Origin: Spartobacteria bacterium
GTDB lineage: Bacteria > Verrucomicrobiota > Verrucomicrobiae > Chthoniobacterales > UBA6821
Assembly: GCA_003136515.1 (NCBI GenBank)
Contig: PLEU01000068.1
Span: 11,137-17,650 of the forward strand
Length of the DNA: 6,514 bases
Direction: 5' to 3'
Translations under genes and position numbers: made by a program
The notes under the pieces: generated by a model
Databases searched by the model: none
Told to the model about the DNA's origin: nothing
Seen by the model: the letters and a program-made list of their open reading frames with translations, nothing else
In this document: positions 1-6,015 of the stretch, one piece after another
How positions within the stretch are numbered: the stretch's first letter is position 1
Layout of the letters: each line of letters opens with the position of its first letter

Positions 1-621
1 AGCCAGCGACCAGCGACGTCCTTCCTTCCTCCGGCGTTCGGCAAACTCATCGGCGAAAGGTGAAATCTTGGCGATGTAACTTTGTATGGTGGGATACGAG
101 TCGTGAAGAATATCCCCCCTTAGGTGTTTGACATTCCCCTCCAAGAGGACTGTGTCATGCGAGGCATTTCCCCCCATCCGAGCGTGACCCCTTTGAACCA
201 GTCTCAGCTTTGTGTCCGGATACCAGTCTCCATGAGTGATCCAGCGCCCTAGGAAGCAGACTTTACGGTTGAATTTAGCCCCCCGGAACCAATCTGCATC
301 GCCGTTTCGGAAGAAATTCCGGATCGCCTCGTGAAGTTCCCCCGAGAGTTCCTCGTCACAATCGAGCATCAGCACCCAAGGCATCGTGCAGTGATCAAGG
401 GCAACTTGCTTCTGCGCAGACTGGCCCAGCCATGTCTGGGATATCACTTTGGCGCCAAAGGATTTGGCAAGATCAGCCGTTCCATCGGTGGAACCGCTAT
501 CAACTAAGATGATTTCACTGACAAGCCCTTCGACACTGCGGAAGCATTTTCCAATGCGGGACTCCTCATTGAACGAGATCACTGCGAGGGAGAGGGGAAA
601 AGTTTCCGACCCCTTGCTCAT
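1..621 (-). CDS. Family 2 glycosyltransferase, WaaE/KdtX-like (3' end off window)
   Basis: This is a GT-A fold sugar transferase that moves a sugar from a nucleotide-sugar donor to a glycan acceptor at the cytoplasmic face of the inner membrane. The closest family I recognise is WaaE/KdtX/LgtF, the lipopolysaccharide inner-core glucosyltransferases. Reading from the ATG at 621, 207 codons stay open to the left edge. The N-terminus SLAVISFNEE (residues 11-20) is the nucleotide-binding strand, followed by EIILVDSGSTDGT (36-48). LMLDCDEEL (84-92) carries the DXD-like metal and donor site D87/D89. GDWYPDTKLRL (131-141) and H173 in ILHDSY match the family's acceptor-side motifs. The usual VHE motif reads SHD here (154-156). 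Relatives are about 250-260 residues, so a short C-terminal tail is missing. The start codon overlaps the mazG stop in an ATGA, suggesting translational coupling. The class is secure; donor and acceptor are unknown. Confidence 0.9.
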   Translation of the reverse strand, partial: MSKGSETFPLSLAVISFNEESRIGKCFRSVEGLVSEIILVDSGSTDGTADLAKSFGAKVISQTWLGQSAQKQVALDHCTMPWVLMLDCDEELSGELHEAIRNFFRNGDADWFRGAKFNRKVCFLGRWITHGDWYPDTKLRLVQRGHARMGGNASHDTVLLEGNVKHLRGDILHDSYPTIQSYIAKISPFADEFAERRRKEGRRWSLA

Positions 622-1457
622 AATCTCTTTACAGCTCGCGCCCCAGCGATTTTCTCTCGTTCCTTGACCCTCTCCCAAAGTGCATTCATCTCGTCAAAAG
701 TAAGATCGGAAAATTTATTCGCTCCGGCAACCTCGCGTTCCATGGCGCGAAATCTCCTAGTGAATTTATCGGTGGCTGCTTGGAGTGAGGACTCGGCGTC
801 AAGCGAGAGAGCACGGGCCAGGTTCACTACCGCGAAGAGCAGGTCGCCCAGTTCCTCGTTCAGGCGCTCCGGGGATGGAACCGCCTGACCATCAAACTCC
901 GCCTCGAACTCGGCGATCTCTTCGCGGACCTTCTCCACCACGTCGCATGGAGATTTCCAATCGAATCCGACCTTGGCTGCCTTTTTTTGGATCTTCTGAG
1001 CGCGAATCAGCGCCGGAAATGCCCGGGCCACACCATCAAGGAAGGATTCCATCGGCTCGTCCTTTAATCCATCGATGGATTTTGCCATGCGTTCAATGCG
1101 CTTGATCTCCTCCCACCGGTCCAGTACTTCGGCACTCGTGATGTCTGTGGCCTCTTCAAAGATATGAGGATGCCGCCTGACTAGTTTCTCGGCAGCTGTC
1201 ACGGCGATGGCTTCAAAATCAAAGCGATCCTGCTCCGAGGCAATCTGGGCCTGCATCATAATATTGATGAGGAGATCACCCAGTTCATCCCTGAGGTCTT
1301 CATCGTGCGAACGTTCAATGGCATCCACCACCTCGTATGCTTCTTCGATCAGGGAAGGTCGAAGTGTTTCAGCAGTCTGCTCACGATCCCAAGGGCAGCC
1401 ACCAGGAGCCCTCAACTGGGCAATGATCTTCCGCAGATGTTCCACGGAGTGGCTCAT
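618..1457 (-). CDS. mazG: Nucleoside triphosphate pyrophosphohydrolase MazG
   Basis: MazG is a cytoplasmic all-alpha NTP pyrophosphatase that cleaves NTPs to NMP plus pyrophosphate. It clears aberrant nucleotides, and in E. coli it also modulates ppGpp. The 279-residue protein is close to E. coli MazG (about 263) and keeps both tandem MazG domains. The N-terminal domain has GGCPWDREQT (19-28), the metal-binding EExxE at E38/E39/E42 and ExxD at E58/D61, then KLVRRHPHIF (91-100). The C-terminal domain follows VGFDW (163-167), with EExxE at E179/E180/E183 and ExxD at E202/D205. In E. coli the C-terminal site is the active one, and here it is intact. The ATG at 1457 lies 11 bases after the rhomboid-like gene's stop, without a strong Shine-Dalgarno. 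The stop overlaps the glycosyltransferase start by 4 bases. No mazEF toxin-antitoxin pair is adjacent, so housekeeping is the likelier role. A run of seven A's on the coding strand lies at IQKKAA (plus-strand T run near 982-988). Confidence 0.96.
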   Translation of the reverse strand: MSHSVEHLRKIIAQLRAPGGCPWDREQTAETLRPSLIEEAYEVVDAIERSHDEDLRDELGDLLINIMMQAQIASEQDRFDFEAIAVTAAEKLVRRHPHIFEEATDITSAEVLDRWEEIKRIERMAKSIDGLKDEPMESFLDGVARAFPALIRAQKIQKKAAKVGFDWKSPCDVVEKVREEIAEFEAEFDGQAVPSPERLNEELGDLLFAVVNLARALSLDAESSLQAATDKFTRRFRAMEREVAGANKFSDLTFDEMNALWERVKEREKIAGARAVKRL

Positions 1458-1468
1458 GATGCGCAGGA

Positions 1469-2392
1469 CTAAGGGGCAGATCCCCCACCCCCGCGCTGAA
1501 GGATGACCTGCCGGGCTTTTTCCAATGCCGCACGTTCGGACGTGCTCAGGCTTCCGATTCCCTTGCTGCTGATTTTCTCCAGCAGACGATCCATCTCCTG
1601 CTCCGCATCCGGGGAGTCTGACTTAGTTGCTGAAACAGTTGGGCCGGGCTTAGCGGAGGATAGCCCTCCTCTAACCACAGAAAAACGGGTTTCGGGACGC
1701 CGGAATCCCGGCAAGGACCATTGAATTGACCAACCGAAGAGCGGTTCGTTGAATCCCGATCGACGCATTAGAAGTATGGCCAGAGCAGAGGATGAGATGA
1801 AAACCAGAAGGTTTGGCATGTCATGACTGGCAAGGAGTTTGAGAGAATAGACCGCCAGCAGCGCAACAAAGACCCAACGGGCTGCGATTCCGAAGAAAAA
1901 CTGGGCGCCGGGATGCATCACGACAAAGGCGGCAAAAACAGCAAAATCCACCGCCCCAGCACCTGTGAACGATTGGGGGATACCCGCATAGCCGAAGGCC
2001 TGGAGCATGAGCGGCCCAAGCAGTACCAGTCCCAGATAAAGGATTCCAAAACGCTGCCACCCGAGACCATTTTCCACCTCCCTGCCAAAATAGTAGAGCA
2101 TCACCATGTCCAAGAGGAACCAGAGATAGAGCTCAGGCGTCACGACAAAGATATAAGTGACGAGACGCCAGATCTGGCCATGGGTCACACCAGTGCTGTC
2201 GTAGGCGAAGAAACCCAAAAATGTTTCATGGCCCGCAGCGATAAAGAGAGCTCCCAGGATCACGGCTGCACTCCTCAAGGCGACCAGGAGCGTGATCAGG
2301 CGGACGGGGAACTCGCCCAGATAAAACAAGGGCTCATCCCCACTATGTAGCAACGATGCAGGCATGATAAATTGGTTTTTTAATTTACCCAT
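1469..2392 (-). CDS. Rhomboid-like membrane protein, probably catalytically inactive
   Basis: This is a polytopic inner-membrane protein of 307 residues with the rhomboid fold. Hydrophobic segments lie near 31-53, 76-99, 113-133, 142-160, 165-187 and 193-209. GQIWRLVTY (72-80) is the rhomboid L1-loop WR motif, and YYFGREVENGLGWQRF (100-115) matches the fGr-x-lE signature after TM2. The catalytic GxSG motif instead reads GAGAVDF (144-150), with no serine. The TM2 HxxxN motif is LYLWFLLDM (89-96 region). The TM6 histidine before a GxxG face is not evident, since that region reads PNLLVFISS. I infer a pseudoprotease that may bind membrane clients. The soluble tail has EQEMDRLLEKISSKGIGSLS (264-283), like the conserved tail of many Bacteroidota and PVC rhomboids (DUF6576-type). 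The reading frame is open upstream to 2821, but that part overlaps the yjjB-like gene and is compositionally unlike a protein. The ATG at 2392 was chosen, although its GGGAG abuts the start codon directly. It probably shares the operon. Confidence 0.8.
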   Translation of the reverse strand: MGKLKNQFIMPASLLHSGDEPLFYLGEFPVRLITLLVALRSAAVILGALFIAAGHETFLGFFAYDSTGVTHGQIWRLVTYIFVVTPELYLWFLLDMVMLYYFGREVENGLGWQRFGILYLGLVLLGPLMLQAFGYAGIPQSFTGAGAVDFAVFAAFVVMHPGAQFFFGIAARWVFVALLAVYSLKLLASHDMPNLLVFISSSALAILLMRRSGFNEPLFGWSIQWSLPGFRRPETRFSVVRGGLSSAKPGPTVSATKSDSPDAEQEMDRLLEKISSKGIGSLSTSERAALEKARQVILQRGGGGSAP

Positions 2393-2454
2393 CTCCCTTT
2401 TGTTTGACAGCTTTTTATCCGCCCGCAGGAGGGCTATTAATCCGAAACAGTCAC

Positions 2455-2937
2455 TCAGGGCTCCCTTCTCCGAGGATACAGCAGCACTGGAACACAAAGA
2501 CCCACGCCGATGGCTATCAGGGTGAACGTCGTCATGAGCAGGTTCACAAGAGTCGTTGAAAGCAGGGTTTCGTCGATTCCCTGCTTCGTACTGACGAGGG
2601 CGATGAATCCCATGAGCGCCTTGGCAGCCAGACTCCCTGGCACCATCGCGATACATCCCACCACGGCAATGACCGAACCGCGCGGCGACTGCGCCATTTG
2701 CCAAGTGCTGTCGACTATTGCAAGGGCAAGCGCGGCGAAAAAGGAAGCGGCGGGCAGACTCATCCCATGCCCCTGAGCAAAGGTTCGCACGGCAAGGGCA
2801 AGCGCTCCCGATCCGAAGCAAAGCCCGAGAATCCGGGGTGGACAGTTAAAAAGAACCCCGAATCCGGCCGCCGCGATGCCCCCGAAAAACGCCTGATGAG
2901 TTATCTTCCAAAACAAAGGATTTCCCATGGCAGTCAT
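2455..2937 (-). CDS. YjjB-like ThrE_2 domain transporter subunit
   Basis: This is the small subunit of a split ThrE-superfamily transporter. In Corynebacterium ThrE the two halves are fused into one threonine/serine exporter. In E. coli they are YjjP and YjjB, reported as a succinate exporter. The 160 residues match YjjB's usual size (about 157). Membrane segments lie near 14-30, 35-52, 62-77, 87-113 and 128-153. The segment GCIAMVPGSLAAKALMGF (94-111) carries the PG motif typical of this domain (P100, G101), and the protein ends in a basic tail, YPRRREP. It begins inside the stop of the yjjP-like gene (ATGA at 2937-2934), as expected for subunits made in fixed ratio. A second ATG lies three codons downstream, but the overlapping one fits the coupling better. 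The substrate cannot be read from the sequence: C4-dicarboxylate or small amino acids are both possible. Confidence 0.87.
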   Translation of the reverse strand: MTAMGNPLFWKITHQAFFGGIAAAGFGVLFNCPPRILGLCFGSGALALAVRTFAQGHGMSLPAASFFAALALAIVDSTWQMAQSPRGSVIAVVGCIAMVPGSLAAKALMGFIALVSTKQGIDETLLSTTLVNLLMTTFTLIAIGVGLCVPVLLYPRRREP

Positions 2938-3737
2938 AGGAAGATGCTTCGGGCTAGGGACAATCCCAGCGCCATGAAGAGCAGTAGGAAGGTGATCCTC
3001 AGGGCCCGTGCCACAGCCAAGTTTGGTTTACCTTCGATCACGTCAATCTGGGCATTCAGCACGGGTACACCTGGTATCAGTAGGAGCACGGCGGATACCA
3101 TAGCAAGCTGGATAGTATTACTTCCGGCAATTTTTGCCCCGATCACCGTGAGCGAAGAGGAGGAGAAACTTACAACTCCCGCAATCAGGAACACATTGTA
3201 GCCACGCTGAACAAGCACATGCCTCATCCACTGCCCCGCAGCTGCCCCGATCATGATGGGAAGCAGAGAGTTCCAGTCGGAATTAAGCAGTCTACCGAAG
3301 GCACTGCAAGCCATCCCCGTGGCCGCGCAGACGAACCAGAGCGGGTAGCTCTTAGCATTCTTGGGGATACTCTCGATCTCCGAGAGTGTCTCGGAATAGG
3401 AGATTCTTCCCTGGCGCACCTGAAAAGTGATCTCCTGCAGCATTTGCATCCGGCGAAGATTGACACCGTGCTCGCCGACTTTTCCCATCTGCGCACATCC
3501 TTCCTCGCCGCGACGGAGCATCACTATAATGGCGGCGTGCTGGCAAAAAGCCTCCGAAGAATCACATCCCAACCCCAAGGACACGTTCGAGATCGCGTCA
3601 TGCACGCTGCGCGCATTTGCTCCCCATTCCAGCATAGAGCGCCCTACCATAAGTGCCAGTCGGGCAATGTCAGAGAGGGAGGGTATCCCTGATGGATCCG
3701 GATGTATCCCCTCGGGGAATGTCTGCATCAGCGGCAT
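2934..3737 (-). CDS. YjjP-like ThrE N-terminal domain transporter subunit
   Basis: This is the larger partner of the YjjB-like protein and belongs to the ThrE/DUF1212 family of inner-membrane exporters. The 267 residues compare with about 256 for E. coli YjjP. The soluble N-terminal half has LMVGRSMLEWGANARSVHDA (29-48), matching YjjP's early conserved helix, and EHGVNLRRMQML (89-100). The conserved YPLW (131-134) introduces the membrane part. Hydrophobic segments lie at about 133-149, 156-175, 181-203, 210-228 and 246-262. The family hallmark is LLLIPGVPVLNAQIDVIEG (218-236), close to LLLVPGFPLINAVAD in YjjP. The start at 3737 lacks a clear Shine-Dalgarno, and a second in-frame ATG at 3728 is an alternative. 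This is the first gene of the likely five-gene operon and is transcribed away from pckG. Family membership is firm; the transported substrate is inferred only from homologues and the pckG neighbour. Confidence 0.9.
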   Translation of the reverse strand: MPLMQTFPEGIHPDPSGIPSLSDIARLALMVGRSMLEWGANARSVHDAISNVSLGLGCDSSEAFCQHAAIIVMLRRGEEGCAQMGKVGEHGVNLRRMQMLQEITFQVRQGRISYSETLSEIESIPKNAKSYPLWFVCAATGMACSAFGRLLNSDWNSLLPIMIGAAAGQWMRHVLVQRGYNVFLIAGVVSFSSSSLTVIGAKIAGSNTIQLAMVSAVLLLIPGVPVLNAQIDVIEGKPNLAVARALRITFLLLFMALGLSLARSIFL

Positions 3738-3848
3738 AAAAGCTGAGAGTATCTACATTTCCGGGAGTAGAGAAGCCCTGATCACGACCTCTACATCGCA
3801 ATCATGATGTCACTTGCAGTCGCTGTGAAAAAGGCTCAAAACAGAATC
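3738..3848. promoter_or_regulatory. Divergent intergenic region between the yjjPB-like operon and pckG
   Basis: These 111 bases separate two divergent start codons, so promoters for both transcripts must lie here or just inside the flanking coding ends. The only box I would point to is TATCTA at 3750-3755, a weak -10-like sequence on the plus strand without a convincing -35 partner. ATCATGAT at 3801-3808 is a small palindrome. No operator or riboswitch is recognisable. If pckG actually starts at 3804, the region shrinks to 66 bases. Confidence 0.35.
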
Positions 3849-5705
3849 ATGAACACGATCGAGACGACTGAAAAATTAACTTCCGGCGCTCACGTTCCTG
3901 AGATCACCGCAGTCACCGATTGGGTGCATGAGGTGGTCGCTCTCACCCAACCGGACGCCGTTTTCTGGTGCGACGGATCGGAGGAAGAGGACAAGATCAT
4001 GCGTGATCTGCTCGTCAGGTCTGGCTCCGCCTGCTGGCTGAATCCGGACAAGCGGCCTAATTCCGTGCTGGTTCGCAGCGACCCGCGCGACGTCGCCCGT
4101 GTTGAGGAACGGACATTTATCTGCTCGAAATCAAAAAAGGACGCTGGGCCAACCAATAATTGGGAAGCCCCGGAGATCATGAAGGCTAAACTCCACAACC
4201 TCTTCTCCGGTTGCATGAAGGGTCGCACCCTTTACGTGGTCCCTTTCAGTATGGGCCCGGTCGGCTCACCCATCGCCCAGTACGGCATAGAAATCTCGGA
4301 TAGCCCCTATGTCGTCGCCAACATGCGCATCATGACCCGAATGGGTTCCGGGGTTTATAAAGAAATTGCCAAGACGGGCAAATTCGTCAAATGCCTGCAC
4401 TCCGTAGGCAGGCCGCTCGTACCGGGAGAAACCGATGTTCCATGGCCATGCAACCCCGAGAATACCCACATTACGCACTTCCCCGAGGAACGCCTGATTA
4501 TGAGTTTCGGCTCCGGCTATGGTGGCAACGCCCTGCTTGGGAAAAAATGTTTTGCCCTCCGCATCGCCTCAGCCATCGCCCGGGACGAGGGATGGATGGC
4601 GGAGCACATGCTCATCCTCGGCGTGAAAGACCCTACAGGCACCAAGACTTACGTCACGGCCGCCTTCCCCAGCGCCTGTGGTAAGACCAATTTCGCCATG
4701 ATCATCCCGCCTAAGCACTTGCGGGAAGAAGGATGGGAGGTTTCCTGTGTTGGCGATGACATCGCCTGGATCAAACCCGCTCCCGATGGATGGCTCCACG
4801 CGATCAATCCCGAAGCGGGTTTTTTTGGGGTGGCGCCGGGTACCTCCTACGACAGCAACCCGATGGCGATGGACTCGATCCGCACCGGCACGATCTTCAC
4901 CAATGTCGCCCTTACGGACGACGGCGATGTCTGGTGGGAGGGAATGACTAAAGAAAAACCGGCCCATCTCATCGACTGGAAGGGAAAAGACTGGACTCCG
5001 GAGAGCAGGGACGCCGAGGGGAAGCCGGTTCTCTCAAGCCATCCAAATAGCCGCTTCACGGCGCCCGCCCGTAACTGTCCGATCATTGATCCCGATTGGG
5101 AAAACCCCGAGGGGGTCAAAATCAGCGCAATAATTTTCGGAGGACGCCGTGCTACGACGATGCCGCTGATCTTCCAGTCCTTCAACTGGGTACATGGGGT
5201 CTACCTCGGAGCGACCGTTGGCTCGGAAATGACCGCGGCGGCGGCGGGAACCATTGGTCAGGTGCGCCGAGACCCGATGGCAATGCTCCCTTTCTGCGGC
5301 TACAGCATGGGGGATTACTTCTCCCATTGGCTAGAGATGCGGCAGTTCGTCAAAAACTTGCCACGGGTTTTCCATGTGAACTGGTTTCGCAAGGATGCCG
5401 CCGGAAAGTTCCTCTGGCCGGGATTTGGGGACAACATGCGCGTGCTCAAGTGGATTGTGGAGCGTTCCCAATTCGGAGCCCACGCCATCGAGACCTCCAT
5501 CGGTTGGGTGCCTGAGTATCAGGACCTCGATATGCGCGGACTAGAGGCGGTGATTACAGAGGAAAAATTCAATGAGGCCCAGAAAATCGACCGTCAGGAA
5601 TGGCACCGTGAACTGGTCATGCAGGACGAACTCTTTCTCAAACTTTACAGCCAGCTTCCGAAGGAACTCATCTTCCAGAGAGAACTTCTGATCTCACGAA
5701 TTTGA
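3849..5705 (+). CDS. pckG: Phosphoenolpyruvate carboxykinase (GTP), EC 4.1.1.32
   Basis: PckG catalyses oxaloacetate + GTP to PEP + GDP + CO2 in the cytosol. It is the gluconeogenic exit from the TCA cycle, or the reverse CO2-fixing step in fermenters. The 618 residues match the GTP-type family (about 600-630), not the roughly 540-residue ATP type. Visible sites are DVARVEERT (81-89, oxaloacetate-binding Arg84), [18 protein letters not shown] (224-241, metal-binding Lys), H253 in AEHMLILG, the P-loop [14 protein letters not shown] (271-284) with the family-specific Cys277, and VGDDIAW (301-307). They continue with [14 protein letters not shown] (320-333), N400/R402 in HPNSRF, FGGRR (430-434), the omega-loop lid near 463-475 and [19 protein letters not shown] (511-529). 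All catalytic residues appear intact. The frame is open from an ATG at 3804, but the 15 added residues are atypical, so 3849 is preferred. Neither ATG has a well-spaced Shine-Dalgarno: an AAAAAGG lies 14 bases before 3849. It is transcribed alone, divergent from the yjjPB-like operon. Confidence 0.97.
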   Translation: MNTIETTEKLTSGAHVPEITAVTDWVHEVVALTQPDAVFWCDGSEEEDKIMRDLLVRSGSACWLNPDKRPNSVLVRSDPRDVARVEERTFICSKSKKDAGPTNNWEAPEIMKAKLHNLFSGCMKGRTLYVVPFSMGPVGSPIAQYGIEISDSPYVVANMRIMTRMGSGVYKEIAKTGKFVKCLHSVGRPLVPGETDVPWPCNPENTHITHFPEERLIMSFGSGYGGNALLGKKCFALRIASAIARDEGWMAEHMLILGVKDPTGTKTYVTAAFPSACGKTNFAMIIPPKHLREEGWEVSCVGDDIAWIKPAPDGWLHAINPEAGFFGVAPGTSYDSNPMAMDSIRTGTIFTNVALTDDGDVWWEGMTKEKPAHLIDWKGKDWTPESRDAEGKPVLSSHPNSRFTAPARNCPIIDPDWENPEGVKISAIIFGGRRATTMPLIFQSFNWVHGVYLGATVGSEMTAAAAGTIGQVRRDPMAMLPFCGYSMGDYFSHWLEMRQFVKNLPRVFHVNWFRKDAAGKFLWPGFGDNMRVLKWIVERSQFGAHAIETSIGWVPEYQDLDMRGLEAVITEEKFNEAQKIDRQEWHRELVMQDELFLKLYSQLPKELIFQRELLISRI

Positions 5706-5792
5706 GATTGCCTTCCCGCTCGCTCTGCAGGAAATCCAGAGCTCTCACACAGAGATTCCAGAAGCTAATGAAAAGTCCCCCTAGGGCACGTT

Positions 5793-5879
5793 ATGGAAAT
5801 CACTCCTGAGCAAGTCAATGACATGGCATCAAACACAAATGGTTACGCCCATTATGGGCAGAGGATTTTGACGTCTTGA
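5793..5879 (+). CDS. Possible 28-residue small ORF
   Basis: An ATG at 5793 opens 28 codons ending in TGA at 5877-5879. An AGGG at 5783-5786 sits 6 bases upstream, which is better Shine-Dalgarno spacing than most real genes in this window show. The product starts MEITPEQVND and ends HYGQRILTS. It is hydrophilic, with no membrane segment, signal peptide or motif I recognise. It lies 87 bases downstream of pckG on the same strand and could be read on the pckG transcript. It may equally be a chance ORF or the remnant of a larger gene. No function is proposed. Confidence 0.2.
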   Translation: MEITPEQVNDMASNTNGYAHYGQRILTS

Positions 5880-5890
5880 CCTTTGACGTC
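5867..5890. repeat. Direct repeat TTTGACGTC, two copies 15 bases apart
   Basis: Identical 9-base copies lie at 5867-5875 and 5882-5890, with an extra TTGAC (5876-5880) between them. The core GACGTC is itself palindromic, so the pair is also an inverted arrangement. It could be a protein-binding site, but it lies between convergent genes where a promoter is not expected, and two short copies can arise by chance. Confidence 0.3.
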
Positions 5891-5965
5891 CCCTTGTCAC
5901 ACATCGCACGGGATACGCTCATGACTCTCTCAGTGCGGCCCACATAGACTTTTCGGATGGCCTCT

Positions 5966-5986
5966 AACAAAATGCAGAAGCACTTT
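5966..5986 (-). terminator. Weak candidate terminator downstream of the DUF3108 gene
   Basis: On the minus-strand transcript, AAAGUGC (from 5986) pairs with GCAUUUU (to 5969) around a UUCU loop: 7 bp including one G-U pair. The U run forms the end of the stem and continues as GUU. It begins 29 bases after the DUF3108 stop codon at 6016-6018. The stem is short and A/U-rich, so it would be a weak intrinsic terminator. On the plus strand the same hairpin has an A-C mismatch, so it fits minus-strand transcription better. Confidence 0.25.
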
Positions 5987-6015
5987 GATCAAGATTATAA
6001 GATTCTTTCTCTTCC

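Larger units (their letters stand above)
5706..6015. other. Convergent intergenic region, no confirmed gene
   Basis: This 310-base gap lies between the stop codons of pckG and the DUF3108 gene, which face each other. It contains no ORF of normal gene length and no RNA gene I recognise. Seventeen bases after the pckG stop is a 6-bp hairpin, GCTCTG (5722-5727) with CAGAGC (5737-5742), without a following T run. GCCCATTATGGGC at 5847-5859 is a perfect small inverted repeat, also without a T run. Separate entries describe a 28-codon ORF, a 9-base direct repeat and a possible minus-strand terminator. Several frames contain short protein-like stretches, so the region could be eroded coding sequence, but nothing identifies an ancestor. 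Confidence 0.6.

Noticed and set aside
449..667. 72-codon plus-strand ORF at the glycosyltransferase/mazG junction
   Set aside because: It is antisense to the GT2 donor-binding motif and the mazG end; a shadow frame.
1823..2350. 175-codon plus-strand ORF opposite the rhomboid-like gene
   Set aside because: It is very hydrophilic with a low-complexity mix of D, E, H, K and Q, the expected antisense of a membrane protein's hydrophobic codons. No motif and no Shine-Dalgarno.
2393..2821. N-terminal extension of the rhomboid-like reading frame up to an ATG at 2821
   Set aside because: It lies almost entirely over the yjjB-like gene in another frame, is rich in Cys, Arg and His with no domain character, and precedes the natural hydrophobic start. 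It is a by-product of the overlapping gene.
2698..3201. 167-codon plus-strand ORF opposite the yjjB/yjjP-like genes
   Set aside because: It is antisense to two genes with clear family signatures and shows no recognisable domain.
3219..3692. 157-codon plus-strand ORF opposite the yjjP-like gene
   Set aside because: It is antisense to a conserved transporter half, and its composition is typical of a shadow frame.
4569..4967. 132-codon minus-strand ORF inside pckG
   Set aside because: It lies wholly antisense to the P-loop and catalytic region of pckG, which is under strong constraint in the plus frame.
5847..5859. GCCCATTATGGGC as an intrinsic terminator for pckG
   Set aside because: The stem is only 5-6 bp with a 1-3 base loop, there is no T run on either strand, and it is about 140 bases from the pckG stop.
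5706..6015. Transposon or integrase remnant in the convergent gap
   Set aside because: Short open stretches occur in several frames, but none carries a recognisable transposase or integrase motif, and no terminal inverted repeats or target duplications were found.
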